Positions 16,650 to 26,473 of a stretch of 64,000 nt of DNA are shown piece after piece. The notes beneath the pieces are model-generated. The model made no database searches. It saw nothing but the letters and a program-made list of their open reading frames with translations, and was not told the origin of the DNA. The stretch comes from Pyrinomonadaceae bacterium (lineage in GTDB: Bacteria; Acidobacteriota; Blastocatellia; Pyrinomonadales; Pyrinomonadaceae), in the NCBI GenBank assembly GCA_028284415.1, contig JANQRU010000005.1:62001-126000 (forward strand), written 5' to 3'. The number at the start of each line of letters is the position of its first letter. Within the stretch, counting starts at the first letter, position 1. The position numbers and the translations under genes were made by a program.

Positions 16650-18488
16650 TTATTTAACGGGTATTCTTATTTCACGACCAACATTTAATTTAGAGGTTGG
16701 TAAAAGTCCGTTAAATTTAGCCACCTCAGCAGGATCAGCCTTGTAGCGTTGGGCTATTTTGGAAACTGTATCTCCCGATTTAGCCTTAACAACTCTTACA
16801 GGAACCTTGCTTGTTCCACCTCTAGTCGTTGTCGGACGACTATAATTAGTTTTGGAAACTAGAGATTTCTGTGGAACAAAAACTTTTCCTGTCGGATACC
16901 TCATTCCCGGATTAGCCGCCTTTAATTCAGCAACTGAAACACCCGTTCTCCTTGCGAGATTTGCCCAAGATTCCCCTTTGGAAGAATTAGCAAGTCTGGC
17001 AGTATTGCGGGTTTTTGAGGGGACTCTGCGGAAAATTCCGACTACATTATTGGCTTTTCCTGCAGGAACTCTAACAACGTAAGGCTCAGGTGGTGTTCTG
17101 TTTGTGCGTAATTCAGGATTTAAATAACGCAAATACTTAACACTCGTATCAGATGCTTGGGCAATCAAGCCTAAGCTGGTTGAAGATGGAACTCGAATTC
17201 TGTCATACTTCAAACGAGGTGCAGGACGCACATGTCCAAATCCATATTTAGCAGGATTATTTGCAATAATAATTGTTGCTAAAATGTTTGGTACATAGTT
17301 ACGAGTTTCACGCGGTAGATAAGGATAAGCTGCCCAGAAGTTTCTAGAACCTGAACGACGAATAGCTTTGTCAACATTTCCTTCACCACAATTATATCCA
17401 GCCATTGCTAATTCCCAGTTGCCACCATAACGGTTTGCTAAGAATTTTAAATAGCGTGCAGAAGCACGAGTCGCTTTTTCAAAACTTTGTCTTTCGTCCA
17501 AATAAGCAGTTCTGCGTAAGCCATAGCGTCTTCCCGTTCCCGGTATAAATTGCCACAATCCTGCAGCTGAAGCCCAAGAATGAGCGGTTGGCTTCCAAGC
17601 ACTTTCTACTTGTCCAAGCCACGCGACATTTTCCGGCACACCTTCTTCACGGAAAATTCGGCGAGCCATGGACATGAAGTAGCCTGAACGATAAAGTCCA
17701 ACTTCCATTGTTCTGCGTCCACGTCCGCGATAGTAATTAATAAACTGCTGAACCATTCTGTGCATTTGGAAAGAGAAACCAAGCGAACGATTTTTGACTA
17801 CATATTTAATGTATTCATATTCCTGTTTAGCTTCAGGAGTTTCTACATTTGTTTCTTCTTCATTTAATTCCAATTTTGAAAGTTCATCTAGCGGGGAAGG
17901 TTCAAATTTCTGTTCGGAAAAACCAACTTGGTTAGCATTACTGATTTGTGAACTGTTGTTTGCCGCAGAAGATATCAAACTGCTCATATCTTTATCAGCG
18001 ACAGAATTCTTAGGAGTCTTTCGGATGAGTTTAGCCACATTATCGGCTAAATCTTCCTTCACATCCCAACTACAAACAGCCGAAAGTCCTTTTATGTTTA
18101 CAGGCTTTTGCTGGGAAGGAAATTCCATTCTGTAAACAGTTTCAATTAATTGGTTATAACATTCTCTTAATTGATTGTTCCTTTGGATATTTACTCCCGA
18201 AATCAAAAAGACTTCGACAGATTTATCAAAGTCTTCACGAGCTTGCGAACGACGATTATCTTGTAAGTTGTATAAACCTTGTTTGAAATATCGTCCTGAA
18301 TCTTTTGTTACCTGTCTAATTCTAGCTTCAGCTCTTTCAGCCTGTTCAGGTTTGGCATTGCTCCTTCCACTTGATGTGGAATTAGTAATCTGAGCAAATG
18401 CTGAACTACTTGTAATTAAAAATATAACTGCTAAAAATCCAAAAACATTCAAAATACCTGTCTTTAGTGATTTTCTATTAAATTGCAT
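16650..18488 (-). CDS. Membrane-bound lytic murein transglycosylase with LysM repeats (MltD-like)
   Basis: This 612-residue exported enzyme cleaves peptidoglycan glycan strands to 1,6-anhydromuramyl products. A signal segment covers about residues 10-32. The lysozyme-like SLT domain has the catalytic Glu in WLGQVESAWKP (about residue 293), then AAGLWQFIPGTGRRYG and AGYNCGEGNVDKA. The C-terminus holds two clear LysM modules (KGESWANLARRTGVSVAELK and SGDTVSKIAQRYKADPAEV) and a weaker one (about 430-465). The N-terminal 200 residues are family-specific and contain a low-complexity linker. A terminator follows. Confidence 0.93.
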   Translation of the reverse strand: MQFNRKSLKTGILNVFGFLAVIFLITSSSAFAQITNSTSSGRSNAKPEQAERAEARIRQVTKDSGRYFKQGLYNLQDNRRSQAREDFDKSVEVFLISGVNIQRNNQLRECYNQLIETVYRMEFPSQQKPVNIKGLSAVCSWDVKEDLADNVAKLIRKTPKNSVADKDMSSLISSAANNSSQISNANQVGFSEQKFEPSPLDELSKLELNEEETNVETPEAKQEYEYIKYVVKNRSLGFSFQMHRMVQQFINYYRGRGRRTMEVGLYRSGYFMSMARRIFREEGVPENVAWLGQVESAWKPTAHSWASAAGLWQFIPGTGRRYGLRRTAYLDERQSFEKATRASARYLKFLANRYGGNWELAMAGYNCGEGNVDKAIRRSGSRNFWAAYPYLPRETRNYVPNILATIIIANNPAKYGFGHVRPAPRLKYDRIRVPSSTSLGLIAQASDTSVKYLRYLNPELRTNRTPPEPYVVRVPAGKANNVVGIFRRVPSKTRNTARLANSSKGESWANLARRTGVSVAELKAANPGMRYPTGKVFVPQKSLVSKTNYSRPTTTRGGTSKVPVRVVKAKSGDTVSKIAQRYKADPAEVAKFNGLLPTSKLNVGREIRIPVK

Positions 18489-18737
18489 AATAAAGTCTGG
18501 GGTTAGGTTGTTTTTTCTTCGACAACCTAAGTTGCTTATTTATATATAATTTCTAACGCTTAATAATTTGAAAAGTTTCTTTTTCTAAAAGGAAGCCTGA
18601 TTAAAAACTTCCAATCCTTTAAAAGTATCACGCAGATAAACTGATGTCAAAATTTCAAACCCTTGTAAAATAAGGAGTTTATGCATTTTGCTTATTGTAA
18701 AATCAGTTTTAATCAGCTTTGTTTATACACTTTTTTT

Positions 18738-21152
18738 TCAAGCAACTTTTCTTTTTCGCCTTGGCATTTTCTTTTCAAGTAATGCTTCTTCGAAAACCTG
18801 GCGAACATTATCTACAAATATAAAGTCTAAATCCTCTGATATTTCCGCAGGTAAATCTTCCAAATCGCGTTTGTTTGGAGCAGGCAATATCACTTTTTTA
18901 ATCTTTGCACGACGAGCCGCCAAAAGTTTTTCTTTGACTCCGCCAATAGGCAATACGTTGCCTCTCAAAGTGATTTCGCCCGTCATAGCTACATCCTTGC
19001 GAACAGGGCGATTAGCAAGAACGGAGACAAGTGCTGTTGCCATCGTAATTCCGGCTGAAGGACCATCTTTTGGAATTGCTCCTTCGGGAATATGTACGTG
19101 TATGTCGAAGTTATCAAAATCCTCCTCATTTATGTCTAACTCGCTCGCACGAGCCTTCGCATAAGAGAACGCTGCTTGGGCAGACTCTTGCATCACCTCA
19201 CCTAGCTGTCCGGTCAAAACTAATTTCCCTTTTCCTTTAGTTTTAATAGCTTCGATAAATAAGATGTCTCCACCAACCGCCGTCCAAGCCAATCCTGTAA
19301 CAACTCCAATTTGATTCTTTTTGAGAGCTTGTTCGGGAAATATTTTAGGTGCTCGCAAGAATTCGGAGACGTTTGATTTATTAACTCTGATTTGCTTGAA
19401 GCGTTTTCCTGAAACAGCTTTTTTTCGTGCGACCTTACGACAAACTTTTCCGATTTCCCTTTCAAGTTGCCTGAGTCCTGCCTCTTGTGTATATTCGCTG
19501 ATCATTGACTTTAGGGCTGTATCAGCAAATTTTACATCTTTATTCTCCAAGCCGTTTTCGTCAATTTGTTTTGGTAACAAATGACGCTTGGCAATTTCCA
19601 GTTTTTCCTCTTCGGTGTAGCCAGAGAGACGGATTATCTCCATACGGTCTCGCAAAGCTGGTTGGATTGTTTCCAAAACATTTGCCGTCGTCATAAACAT
19701 CACATTTGATAGATCAAAAGTAACGCCTAAATAATTGTCACGAAATGCAAAATTTTGTTCGGGGTCTAAAACTTCAAGCAAGGCTGAAGATGGATCGCCA
19801 CGAAAATCCGCTCCGACCTTATCAATCTCATCAAGCATTATTAGTGGATTATTTGTTTCTACTTGTTGAATCGCCTGAATAATTCTTCCCGGCATCGCCC
19901 CAACATAAGTCCTACGATGACCGCGAATCTCAGCTTCATCGTGTAAACCGCCAAGTGACAAACGTATAAACTTCCGATTTAATGCACGAGCTATCGAACG
20001 CCCAAGTGAAGTTTTTCCAACCCCCGGAGGTCCTACTAAACAAAGGATCGAACCTTTTGGTTTTTCTTTTAACTTACGAACTGCCAAAGCCTCTATAATT
20101 CTTTCTTTAACGCGCTCAAGTCCGTAATGATCTTCATCTAAAATCTTTTGTGCTTTATTGAGATTTAAATTGTCTTTTGAGGTTTCTGACCAAGGCAAGG
20201 TCGTCATAATATCCAGCCAGTTTCGCAAAGTTGCGGTTTCAGCTGTATCGGGATGCATTCTTTCAAGCTTCCTGAGTTGTTTTAGTGATTCTTCCTCAGC
20301 CTTCTCAGGCATTTTCACTTCGGCAATTTTCTTTCGATATTGCTCTATTTCTTCAGATAGCTCATTCCCTTCACCGAGTTCTGCCTGAATAGCTTTTAAT
20401 TGCTGTCGCAAGAAATATTCTCTTTGCGAACGATCAATTTCTCCGCGGGCTTGGGTGTTAATTTCTTGTTGAACTTTTAGAACATCTATTTCTTTGTTTA
20501 GAAGTTCATTAACTCTTCGCAGACGCATGATCGGATCGAATATATCTAAAACACTCTGTGCATCTTCTACTTTCAACTCCAAATTTGAAGCAGATAGATC
20601 AGCTAAACGACCGGCATCTTCAAGATTTGAAATAATTGCCAAAACTTCCGGCGAAATGCTTTTACCAAGATTCGCTGCCTGCTCCATTGAGCCACGCACA
20701 TTTCTGACAAGTGCTTCTATTTCAAGAGTTTCAGGAGCATCTGTCGGTTCAGGTATCGGTTCAATATTTGCTTTTACGTAATCACCATCTGAATCTATGC
20801 TTTTAACTCTCGCCCGCGACAAGCCTTGCGTTAGAATTCTTATACGCCCATCCGGCAGTTTGAGCATACGCATAATCACAGCGACTGTTCCTACCGCATA
20901 TAAATCTTCCTGCTCTGGGTCTTCCATATCAACATCTTTCTGCGATACAAGCATAATCATACGGTTTTGGCTCAAAGCCTCATCAACCGCACGGATAGAC
21001 TTATCTCTCGACACAAAAAGAGGAACTATCATGAAAGGATATATAACAATATCCCTAAGAGGTAAGACAGGCAGTTCGGAGGGAATCTGCATTAACGATT
21101 CACCAACTTCTACTTCGCCCAATTTTTCAGAGAAATCTCCTATTTCATCCAT
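18738..21152 (-). CDS. lon: ATP-dependent protease Lon
   Basis: This 804-residue cytosolic AAA+ protease degrades misfolded and short-lived regulatory proteins. The N-terminal substrate domain starts at LPVLPLRDIVIYPFMIVPLF, the Walker A is GPPGVGKTS (about residue 376) and the Walker B is NPLIMLDEIDKV. The Ser-Lys dyad is visible as PKDGPSAG (Ser near residue 700) and GGVKEKLLAA (Lys near 741). The C-terminus ends in a basic PRRKRKVA tail. It stands 102 bases downstream of hsp20 on the same strand, a sensible protein-quality pairing. No CIRCE-type operator is visible upstream. Confidence 0.97.
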   Translation of the reverse strand: MDEIGDFSEKLGEVEVGESLMQIPSELPVLPLRDIVIYPFMIVPLFVSRDKSIRAVDEALSQNRMIMLVSQKDVDMEDPEQEDLYAVGTVAVIMRMLKLPDGRIRILTQGLSRARVKSIDSDGDYVKANIEPIPEPTDAPETLEIEALVRNVRGSMEQAANLGKSISPEVLAIISNLEDAGRLADLSASNLELKVEDAQSVLDIFDPIMRLRRVNELLNKEIDVLKVQQEINTQARGEIDRSQREYFLRQQLKAIQAELGEGNELSEEIEQYRKKIAEVKMPEKAEEESLKQLRKLERMHPDTAETATLRNWLDIMTTLPWSETSKDNLNLNKAQKILDEDHYGLERVKERIIEALAVRKLKEKPKGSILCLVGPPGVGKTSLGRSIARALNRKFIRLSLGGLHDEAEIRGHRRTYVGAMPGRIIQAIQQVETNNPLIMLDEIDKVGADFRGDPSSALLEVLDPEQNFAFRDNYLGVTFDLSNVMFMTTANVLETIQPALRDRMEIIRLSGYTEEEKLEIAKRHLLPKQIDENGLENKDVKFADTALKSMISEYTQEAGLRQLEREIGKVCRKVARKKAVSGKRFKQIRVNKSNVSEFLRAPKIFPEQALKKNQIGVVTGLAWTAVGGDILFIEAIKTKGKGKLVLTGQLGEVMQESAQAAFSYAKARASELDINEEDFDNFDIHVHIPEGAIPKDGPSAGITMATALVSVLANRPVRKDVAMTGEITLRGNVLPIGGVKEKLLAARRAKIKKVILPAPNKRDLEDLPAEISEDLDFIFVDNVRQVFEEALLEKKMPRRKRKVA

Positions 21153-21254
21153 AAGTGAAATATGTTATTGAAATTTGGTGTAAAGGGCAAAGGGACAGAA
21201 TAAGTTATGTCGTACCTTTAGAATCCATTTTAGTAAACAAATATGACTTTAAAT

Positions 21255-21740
21255 TTATTCTTCGGATGTTATTCGAATTTTGACGGCTTTTCCGCGGCGA
21301 TCATTGAGTTTTGGTAGATAAATACTGAGAGTTCCATCTTTGAGGCTTGAGGTTGTTTCTTTTATATTTATCGCCCAGTGTAATTGGATTTTTCGTTGAA
21401 ATTTCCCGTATTGCCTTTCACAACGAAAATGTGAAATCGCTTTTTTAGTGTGGGGAGAATGTTTTTTAAGACCTTCGATTGTTAAATCTTTGGCGGTGAC
21501 GACCAAATTAATATCTTCCGGCTTTAAGCCAGGTAACTCGACTGAGATGCAAACTGCTTCGTTTGTTTCGCAAAGATCAATGGCAGGAGAAAAAGCATTT
21601 ACGGAGTTTAATTCCTCAAGTTCAAGAGCTTCTTGAAGAATAGAAGATAATCTATTGACTCTATCGTGCAAACGCTTGATTTCCATTTTCTCCAGTCCGG
21701 CGGCAGAATTCACAAACACTTTTTGTCGAGCTTGAGTCAT
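21255..21740 (-). CDS. Small heat-shock protein, Hsp20/alpha-crystallin family
   Basis: This 161-residue ATP-independent chaperone has its alpha-crystallin domain over about residues 50-155. Visible marks are VCISVELPGLKPEDINLVV, the strand pair around LTIEGLKKHS, and the late GTLSIYLPKLNDRRGKAV. The N-terminal 45 residues are helical and hydrophobic-poor. It follows nrdR by only 15 bases, so the two, with the membrane protein gene upstream, probably form one transcript. Regulation is not evident from the sequence. Confidence 0.9.
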   Translation of the reverse strand: MTQARQKVFVNSAAGLEKMEIKRLHDRVNRLSSILQEALELEELNSVNAFSPAIDLCETNEAVCISVELPGLKPEDINLVVTAKDLTIEGLKKHSPHTKKAISHFRCERQYGKFQRKIQLHWAINIKETTSSLKDGTLSIYLPKLNDRRGKAVKIRITSEE

Positions 21741-21755
21741 TACTATTTCTCCAAA

Positions 21756-22247
21756 TTAATCTTTTTTAGTTTTTTTAGCTTTCTTTTTAGGTCTTCTTTG
21801 TCTTACTAAATACTTGAGTTCATTCATAAACTCCGACACATCTTCAAATTCCAAATAAACAGAAGCAAAGCGAACGTATGCGACTTTATCCAATTTTTTA
21901 AGCTCACGCATTATTATTTTTCCAAGTTCGCTGGTCGGACGTTCACGGTCAGAGGAATCCTGCACAAATTTTTCAACCTTATCAATGATTCCCTCTAATT
22001 GCATTGCCGAAATTGGACGTTTTTCACTCGCACGCATCAAGCCAGTCATGATCTTGCTACGGTCAAATTTTTCACGCTTGCCGTCTTTTTTGACGACCAT
22101 ATATGGTATTTCATCTATTCTTTCGTAAGAAGTAAAACGTCTTCCACATTGCAGACATTCACGGCGGCGACGAATTGAGTCACCGTCTTTGGCTTCGCGT
22201 GAATCAACTACCTTATCCTCTATATTTCCACAAAATGGACAACGCAT
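21756..22247 (-). CDS. nrdR: Transcriptional repressor NrdR
   Basis: This 163-residue zinc-ribbon and ATP-cone protein represses ribonucleotide reductase genes in response to (d)ATP. The zinc ligands are C3, C6, C31 and C34 (MRCPFCGN and ECLQCGRRF), followed by the ATP cone (YMVVKKDGKREKFDRSKI). The tail KKKAKKTKKD is a lysine-rich extension beyond the core. No ribonucleotide reductase gene or obvious NrdR box lies in the window. It is 11 bases downstream of the flippase-like gene. Confidence 0.96.
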   Translation of the reverse strand: MRCPFCGNIEDKVVDSREAKDGDSIRRRRECLQCGRRFTSYERIDEIPYMVVKKDGKREKFDRSKIMTGLMRASEKRPISAMQLEGIIDKVEKFVQDSSDRERPTSELGKIIMRELKKLDKVAYVRFASVYLEFEDVSEFMNELKYLVRQRRPKKKAKKTKKD

Positions 22248-22258
22248 AAAAAAATTGT

Positions 22259-23323
22259 TTAGCTCTCAGTTCTCAACTCTGTACTTTCAACTTTAGTTTT
22301 AGTCTCTTCCAAAGGCTCTGAGAGAAGCAAATTCTTTAACCCTGAAACACTTATGTCTCCTCTCAGGAAGTAGTATAACCCAAAAATGACCGCGGGGGCG
22401 AAATAAACTAAATGCATCACGATCGAAACGGCTGCTGCTTGTTCCTGTGCAACGTTCAAAAATACCAATCCGAGCCCCGTTGCAGCGTGGAAAGCTCCGG
22501 CAGCTCCGCCGGGCGTCGGAACAACCGAACCAAACGCTGCATATCCCATTACAAAGAGTGCGTCACTAAATGATAAAGGTAAATCAAATGCTAAAAGCAC
22601 AAGCCAAGTCGGTAAAGCAATAGCCAACCAAAGAGTTAGAGTCCAGAAAGTGACGATAACGATTTCCCTCCAATCTCGCAAAATATCAAGAGATTTAGCA
22701 AGCTGCTTCAAAATGCTCATTATAATTCTCTTGACCTTACGCGGAATGAACTTTTTATCGGTAAAAACTTCTGCTCTATCTATTACCCTTGGGGCGATTC
22801 GGTGGTAAACGTAAAGAGCTATGAATCCGCAAATAACCCCGATTAGCATCAGATTCCCAATCCATTTTACATACGCAAACTCTACTTCTCTGCCGCTTGG
22901 GACATTAAACCAAATTAAGTTCACCGAGAAAAAACAAATTATCGCTGCAAAATCAAAAATCCTTTCAACCCCTAAAGTTACAAGTGCTGCCGAAGGTCTA
23001 ACCCGTTTATCACGCATCGGAAGCCACATAGGGCGCACAATTTCCCCTGCTCTGCCAATAAAAAATACAGCTGTAAAACCTACCGTTGTGGTTGCAAAAA
23101 GCTCTTTGAGAGAAGTTTTCGTGATCGGTTCAAGTAAAACTTGCCAACGCTTTGCACGCAAAAGATAACCCAAACAAATAATTAACACAGCCGAAATTAT
23201 GTAAACAGCTTTTGCTTGCTGGAGACTTTCAATGACCTGTTGCCAATCTAAATTTCGCCCAAAGAACCAAAATAGAAAAATGGTAAATAAAAATAAGATT
23301 ATGTATTTAATATAATTTCGCAA
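22259..23323 (-). CDS. Flippase-like / lysylphosphatidylglycerol synthase TM family protein (UPF0104)
   Basis: This 354-residue polytopic membrane protein of the AglD/MprF-TM family has about eight helices. Support comes from QAKAVYIISAVLIICLGYLL, the RAKRWQVLLEPI loop, FIGRAGEIVRPMWL with its conserved GR-EI-RP element, and the late SVVPTPGGAAGAFHAATG. Family members are lipid flippase-like proteins or anchor aminoacyl transferases; this one lacks the soluble catalytic domain of MprF. It is first in a run with nrdR and hsp20. The substrate is unknown. Confidence 0.85.
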   Translation of the reverse strand: MRNYIKYIILFLFTIFLFWFFGRNLDWQQVIESLQQAKAVYIISAVLIICLGYLLRAKRWQVLLEPITKTSLKELFATTTVGFTAVFFIGRAGEIVRPMWLPMRDKRVRPSAALVTLGVERIFDFAAIICFFSVNLIWFNVPSGREVEFAYVKWIGNLMLIGVICGFIALYVYHRIAPRVIDRAEVFTDKKFIPRKVKRIIMSILKQLAKSLDILRDWREIVIVTFWTLTLWLAIALPTWLVLLAFDLPLSFSDALFVMGYAAFGSVVPTPGGAAGAFHAATGLGLVFLNVAQEQAAAVSIVMHLVYFAPAVIFGLYYFLRGDISVSGLKNLLLSEPLEETKTKVESTELRTES

Positions 23324-23620
23324 AATTAAATATTTTCCTGTTTGGGGTAAAGAAATATGATATGTTCAATTAGTTTATCTTATATTCCTAAGCTAGATAT
23401 TTGTTTTTAGAAAATTGTAAAATTTAGATGAGCTTAAGTGATTTTATTACTTATCAAGTTGAATCAATTAAACTCAGAAAAAATAATAAGTAATAGGATA
23501 AGTAAATGTTACATTCCGGTAAAGTGAACTGAAAAATATTTTGTATCTTTATTGGAACTTTTGTTTTTTGCATTCGTAAGACTTAATTGACAAAGCAAGC
23601 TAGTTTGTTTTGTTGTTTTT

Positions 23621-24244
23621 TTGAATAAATCGCTTGGAGATGAAAATTTGGAAGCATTAAAGACAGAGTCATCAGTCAATAAAGGTGCTGAACTTGTTAG
23701 GCGTTGTCGTGCCGGCGATGGTGCGGCGTGGGAGGAAATTGTAACAACATACTCTCGGCGTATCTTTAATCTTGCTTACAGATTTACATCCAGAGTTGAT
23801 TCTGCTGAAGATTTAACACAAGAAGTCTTTGTCAGAATCTATAAAACGCTACACCAATATGATCCCAAACAGGGTAATTTATCAAATTGGTTAATGCGTT
23901 TGGCGAGAAATTTGATAATTGACGATTACCGCAAGCGACAGCGTAATCCGCAAAACTCGATGGCAGATGATGTTGACAAACATTCATTCCATTTGAGAGC
24001 CGTTGGAACTTCCGCTCAAAAGGAAGTCGAACGAAGCGAATTATGTAACCAGGTGCAGGAAGGAATAGATAAATTACCGCCTGACCTTAGAACTTGCGTA
24101 ATTTTAAGGGATATTGAAGAACTTACTTACAAAGAAATCGTAGAAGTTTTGGATATCCCCGAAGGAACGGTTAAGTCACGCATAAATCGGGGCAGGATTG
24201 AATTAGCAAAAATCCTACGAAGAATGCGGGTTGTGCAAATTTAG
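23621..24244 (+). CDS. ECF RNA polymerase sigma factor (sigma-70 family, RpoE-like)
   Basis: This sigma factor of about 200 residues has region 2 over about 30-100 (RIFNLAYRFTSRVDSAEDLT, then QEVFVRIY) and region 4 over about 145-200 (LPPDLRTCVILRDIEELTYK, EGTVKSRINRGR). The start shown is a TTG. A second TTG at 23648 has GGAG 9 bases upstream and may be the real start, giving MEALKTESS. An anti-sigma-like zinc-finger gene follows 100 bases downstream and probably restrains it. The target promoters are unknown. Confidence 0.92.
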   Translation: MNKSLGDENLEALKTESSVNKGAELVRRCRAGDGAAWEEIVTTYSRRIFNLAYRFTSRVDSAEDLTQEVFVRIYKTLHQYDPKQGNLSNWLMRLARNLIIDDYRKRQRNPQNSMADDVDKHSFHLRAVGTSAQKEVERSELCNQVQEGIDKLPPDLRTCVILRDIEELTYKEIVEVLDIPEGTVKSRINRGRIELAKILRRMRVVQI

Positions 24245-24344
24245 AAGTAAACTTCGGTCTATAATATTAGTGAGGCTATGAACAAAATCTTATTACTTAA
24301 AGAATTAGAGAAAGATTAGTAAATACAAGGGGTTAATTTGTGAT

Positions 24345-25082
24345 ATGAATTTTCAAGATGAAAAAGTTATTGGTTGTTCTGAATTCGAAGAGAATTTAAC
24401 AGAATATCTCGACAAGACTTTAGATAAACCAACAAACAAGGCGATGGCAACACACGCCTTGAAGTGTCCGTTGTGTCATTCTCTTTTGAATGAAGTAAAA
24501 CAGGCTCTTGAAATTTGTCATGAGATCTCTACCCCCAAAGCCTCTTTGACAAGTCTGGAAGCACGTATTCTTTCTGTCACAATGCCCGAAACGGCTATGC
24601 CTTGTGAAGATTTTGAAGAATATCTAACTGATTATTTAGACGGATTTTTACCCGCTCCGCTTTTCCATCGTTGGGAACGCCATGCTGTTCTCTGCGAAAA
24701 TTGCACGGATTTACCGGGTGAAGTTGTACGCTCTATCGCTGCTTGCTATACCTATAAAACGGAAGAATTACCCGTCCCCGAAGGACTAAATGCAAGCATT
24801 TTAGAAGCAACTATCGGAACTGCTGAAGCTAAAAGTGTCAAAGCATCGTGGGTTGGACAGGCTAAAGAATGGGTGAGAGGCGTAAGCTTACCTATTTCGA
24901 TGCCACAACTCGCTCCTGTTGCGATGATGATTCTCTTCGCCGTTCTGATGTTTAGCCAGACCGTTCCAACAGGCAACTTCGGTGGAATGTATCAAAAGAG
25001 TTTTGAACTCGCCGGACAAACTTATAAACAAGGTGCTGATATTGTTAAAGACAATATTTCTCCGCGTAATAACAATAAGTAG
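24345..25082 (+). CDS. Anti-sigma-like protein with two zf-HC2 domains and a membrane segment
   Basis: This 245-residue protein carries two copies of the zinc-finger anti-sigma domain. The first is CSEFEENLTEYLD...HALKCPLC and the second CEDFEEYLTDYLD...HAVLCENC; each has the C-x-H-x3-C-x2-C spacing of the zf-HC2 family. A hydrophobic segment (LAPVAMMILFAVLMFSQTV, about residues 187-205) should span the inner membrane, leaving about 35 residues outside. The usual anti-sigma layout has one zinc domain, so the duplication is unusual. AAGGGG precedes the ATG. It is likely to bind the sigma factor encoded upstream. Confidence 0.83.
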   Translation: MNFQDEKVIGCSEFEENLTEYLDKTLDKPTNKAMATHALKCPLCHSLLNEVKQALEICHEISTPKASLTSLEARILSVTMPETAMPCEDFEEYLTDYLDGFLPAPLFHRWERHAVLCENCTDLPGEVVRSIAACYTYKTEELPVPEGLNASILEATIGTAEAKSVKASWVGQAKEWVRGVSLPISMPQLAPVAMMILFAVLMFSQTVPTGNFGGMYQKSFELAGQTYKQGADIVKDNISPRNNNK

Positions 25083-25117
25083 TTTATTGGAAAAATTGTC
25101 GAAGAGGAAAGGTAATA

Positions 25118-25885
25118 ATGAATTGTGGTTATCATAGTCAAAATGTAGCTGTAGTAAATTGTAATGGGTGCGGAAAACCTCTCTGTCCTGCCTGTGACCA
25201 TCGTATAAAAGGCTTTCCTTTCTGTCAGGACTGTATTGTTTCAGGCGTCGAACTTTTAAGGAACAAACATCAGGCTTTTTATGTTCCGATCGTAAAAAAA
25301 CAAACATCACCAATCATTGCTACATTTCTTTCGCTTCTCTGTCCGGGTTTAGGAGCCGCTTATAACGGTCAAACATCTAAAGCATTAATATATTTCGTTC
25401 TTTTTGTCGGCTTATTTCAAATGGCAATTTTAACGGGTGGAACAGCGATTTTTGTTTTGGGCTTTTTAGGAATGTGGTTATTTGCCGCTTTGGATTCTTG
25501 GCGAACCGCTCAGTTAATACGTGCCGGAATCACAACTGATGGAGCCGAAGATATAATTGTTCAAAGATTTTCTGGTAACGCTAAACTCTGGGGCATTGTT
25601 TTATCTGTTATCGGAGTTTCATTTTTACTGCAAGCCCTATTTGATATTCAATTCTTAATGAGATTTATTTTACCAGCCTTACTTATAGGTTTAGGAACAT
25701 ATTTATTGAGAGATTTTCTTTTTAACAAAAAAAATAAACAAACAAATTGGAATGATTTTGACACTCAAAATAGCTCACAAAGCATTGTAAACAAACTAGA
25801 TGAACGTAGTTTGGGTACTGATGAGTTTGGAATCCCAAATGAATATCCAACAGAAATCCGTGCTAAAACGTGGAAAAATAGGTAG
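25118..25885 (+). CDS. B-box zinc-finger membrane protein
   Basis: This 255-residue protein has an N-terminal B-box-like zinc finger (CGYHSQNVAVVNCNGCGKPL, then CPACDHRIKGFPFCQDC) followed by four or five hydrophobic segments (FLSLLCPGLGAAYNGQ, ALIYFVLFVGLFQMAILTGG and others). The GLGAAYNGQ element resembles membrane proteins of the TM2 type. The C-terminal 60 residues are polar. Such zinc-finger/TM proteins are common next to sigma/anti-sigma pairs in this kind of genome, but no function is established. The gene starts 35 bases after the anti-sigma gene and has GAGGAAAGG upstream. Confidence 0.75.
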   Translation: MNCGYHSQNVAVVNCNGCGKPLCPACDHRIKGFPFCQDCIVSGVELLRNKHQAFYVPIVKKQTSPIIATFLSLLCPGLGAAYNGQTSKALIYFVLFVGLFQMAILTGGTAIFVLGFLGMWLFAALDSWRTAQLIRAGITTDGAEDIIVQRFSGNAKLWGIVLSVIGVSFLLQALFDIQFLMRFILPALLIGLGTYLLRDFLFNKKNKQTNWNDFDTQNSSQSIVNKLDERSLGTDEFGIPNEYPTEIRAKTWKNR

Positions 25886-25980
25886 ATAATTTAGTATTAT
25901 GGAAAGAGAGCAGTATTGAAACTTTAAAGCATTCAGTATTGTTCTTTGGTAAAACAAGAGAAGTGAGAGGTTTTAAGCTT

Positions 25981-26295
25981 ATGCCAACTTGGTTAAAAAC
26001 CGTAGGAAAATGGGGCGGTTTTATTGTAGTTTCAATTTTAGCTTTCTTAACAGTAGCTATTTTGATCAATCCCGAATTTGGGTCAGAATTTGCTGTACAG
26101 GCTGACAGTAAATGGGGAAGCATATTCGCCATTCTGGCTTTAGTTATTACACTTTTAAAACAAATCATTGCTTTCATAGGCTTTTTGACAACAGCCACAA
26201 AAGTTATGATAATCCTGTTTTTCGTTGCAGTCTTTTTAGGCGTAGGCATGTTGATTTTAAGAACTTGGAAGTCAACCCGTAGTAGCGAAGATTAA
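25981..26295 (+). CDS. Small membrane protein of unknown function
   Basis: An ATG at 25981 gives a 104-residue protein starting MPTWLKTVGKWGGF; a frame extending up to 25939 would add 14 residues but has a poorer start. Three hydrophobic stretches are visible (GGFIVVSILAFLTVAILI, AILALVITLLKQIIAFIGFL and VMIILFFVAVFLGVGMLIL), so it is an integral membrane protein. It ends in a basic tail. The family is not recognised. It lies downstream of the B-box protein on the same strand. Confidence 0.6.
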   Translation: MPTWLKTVGKWGGFIVVSILAFLTVAILINPEFGSEFAVQADSKWGSIFAILALVITLLKQIIAFIGFLTTATKVMIILFFVAVFLGVGMLILRTWKSTRSSED

Positions 26296-26473
26296 TTAAA
26301 CCTCCCAAAATTTTTACTTTATTTTACATAAAATCATCACTTGAAATCTTATGATTGGTTTGATTTAGGTGGTGATTTATGTTATTTGTTTTAATTACAA
26401 TCATAAAAAATAGTAACCAAATTAAGTATTAAATTTTATTGCCCCCAAAAAGACTTTATATAAGTCTCAAAAT

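Noticed and set aside
21153..21254. CIRCE or similar heat-shock operator before lon
   Set aside because: No TTAGCACTC-type inverted repeat is visible in the 102 bases.
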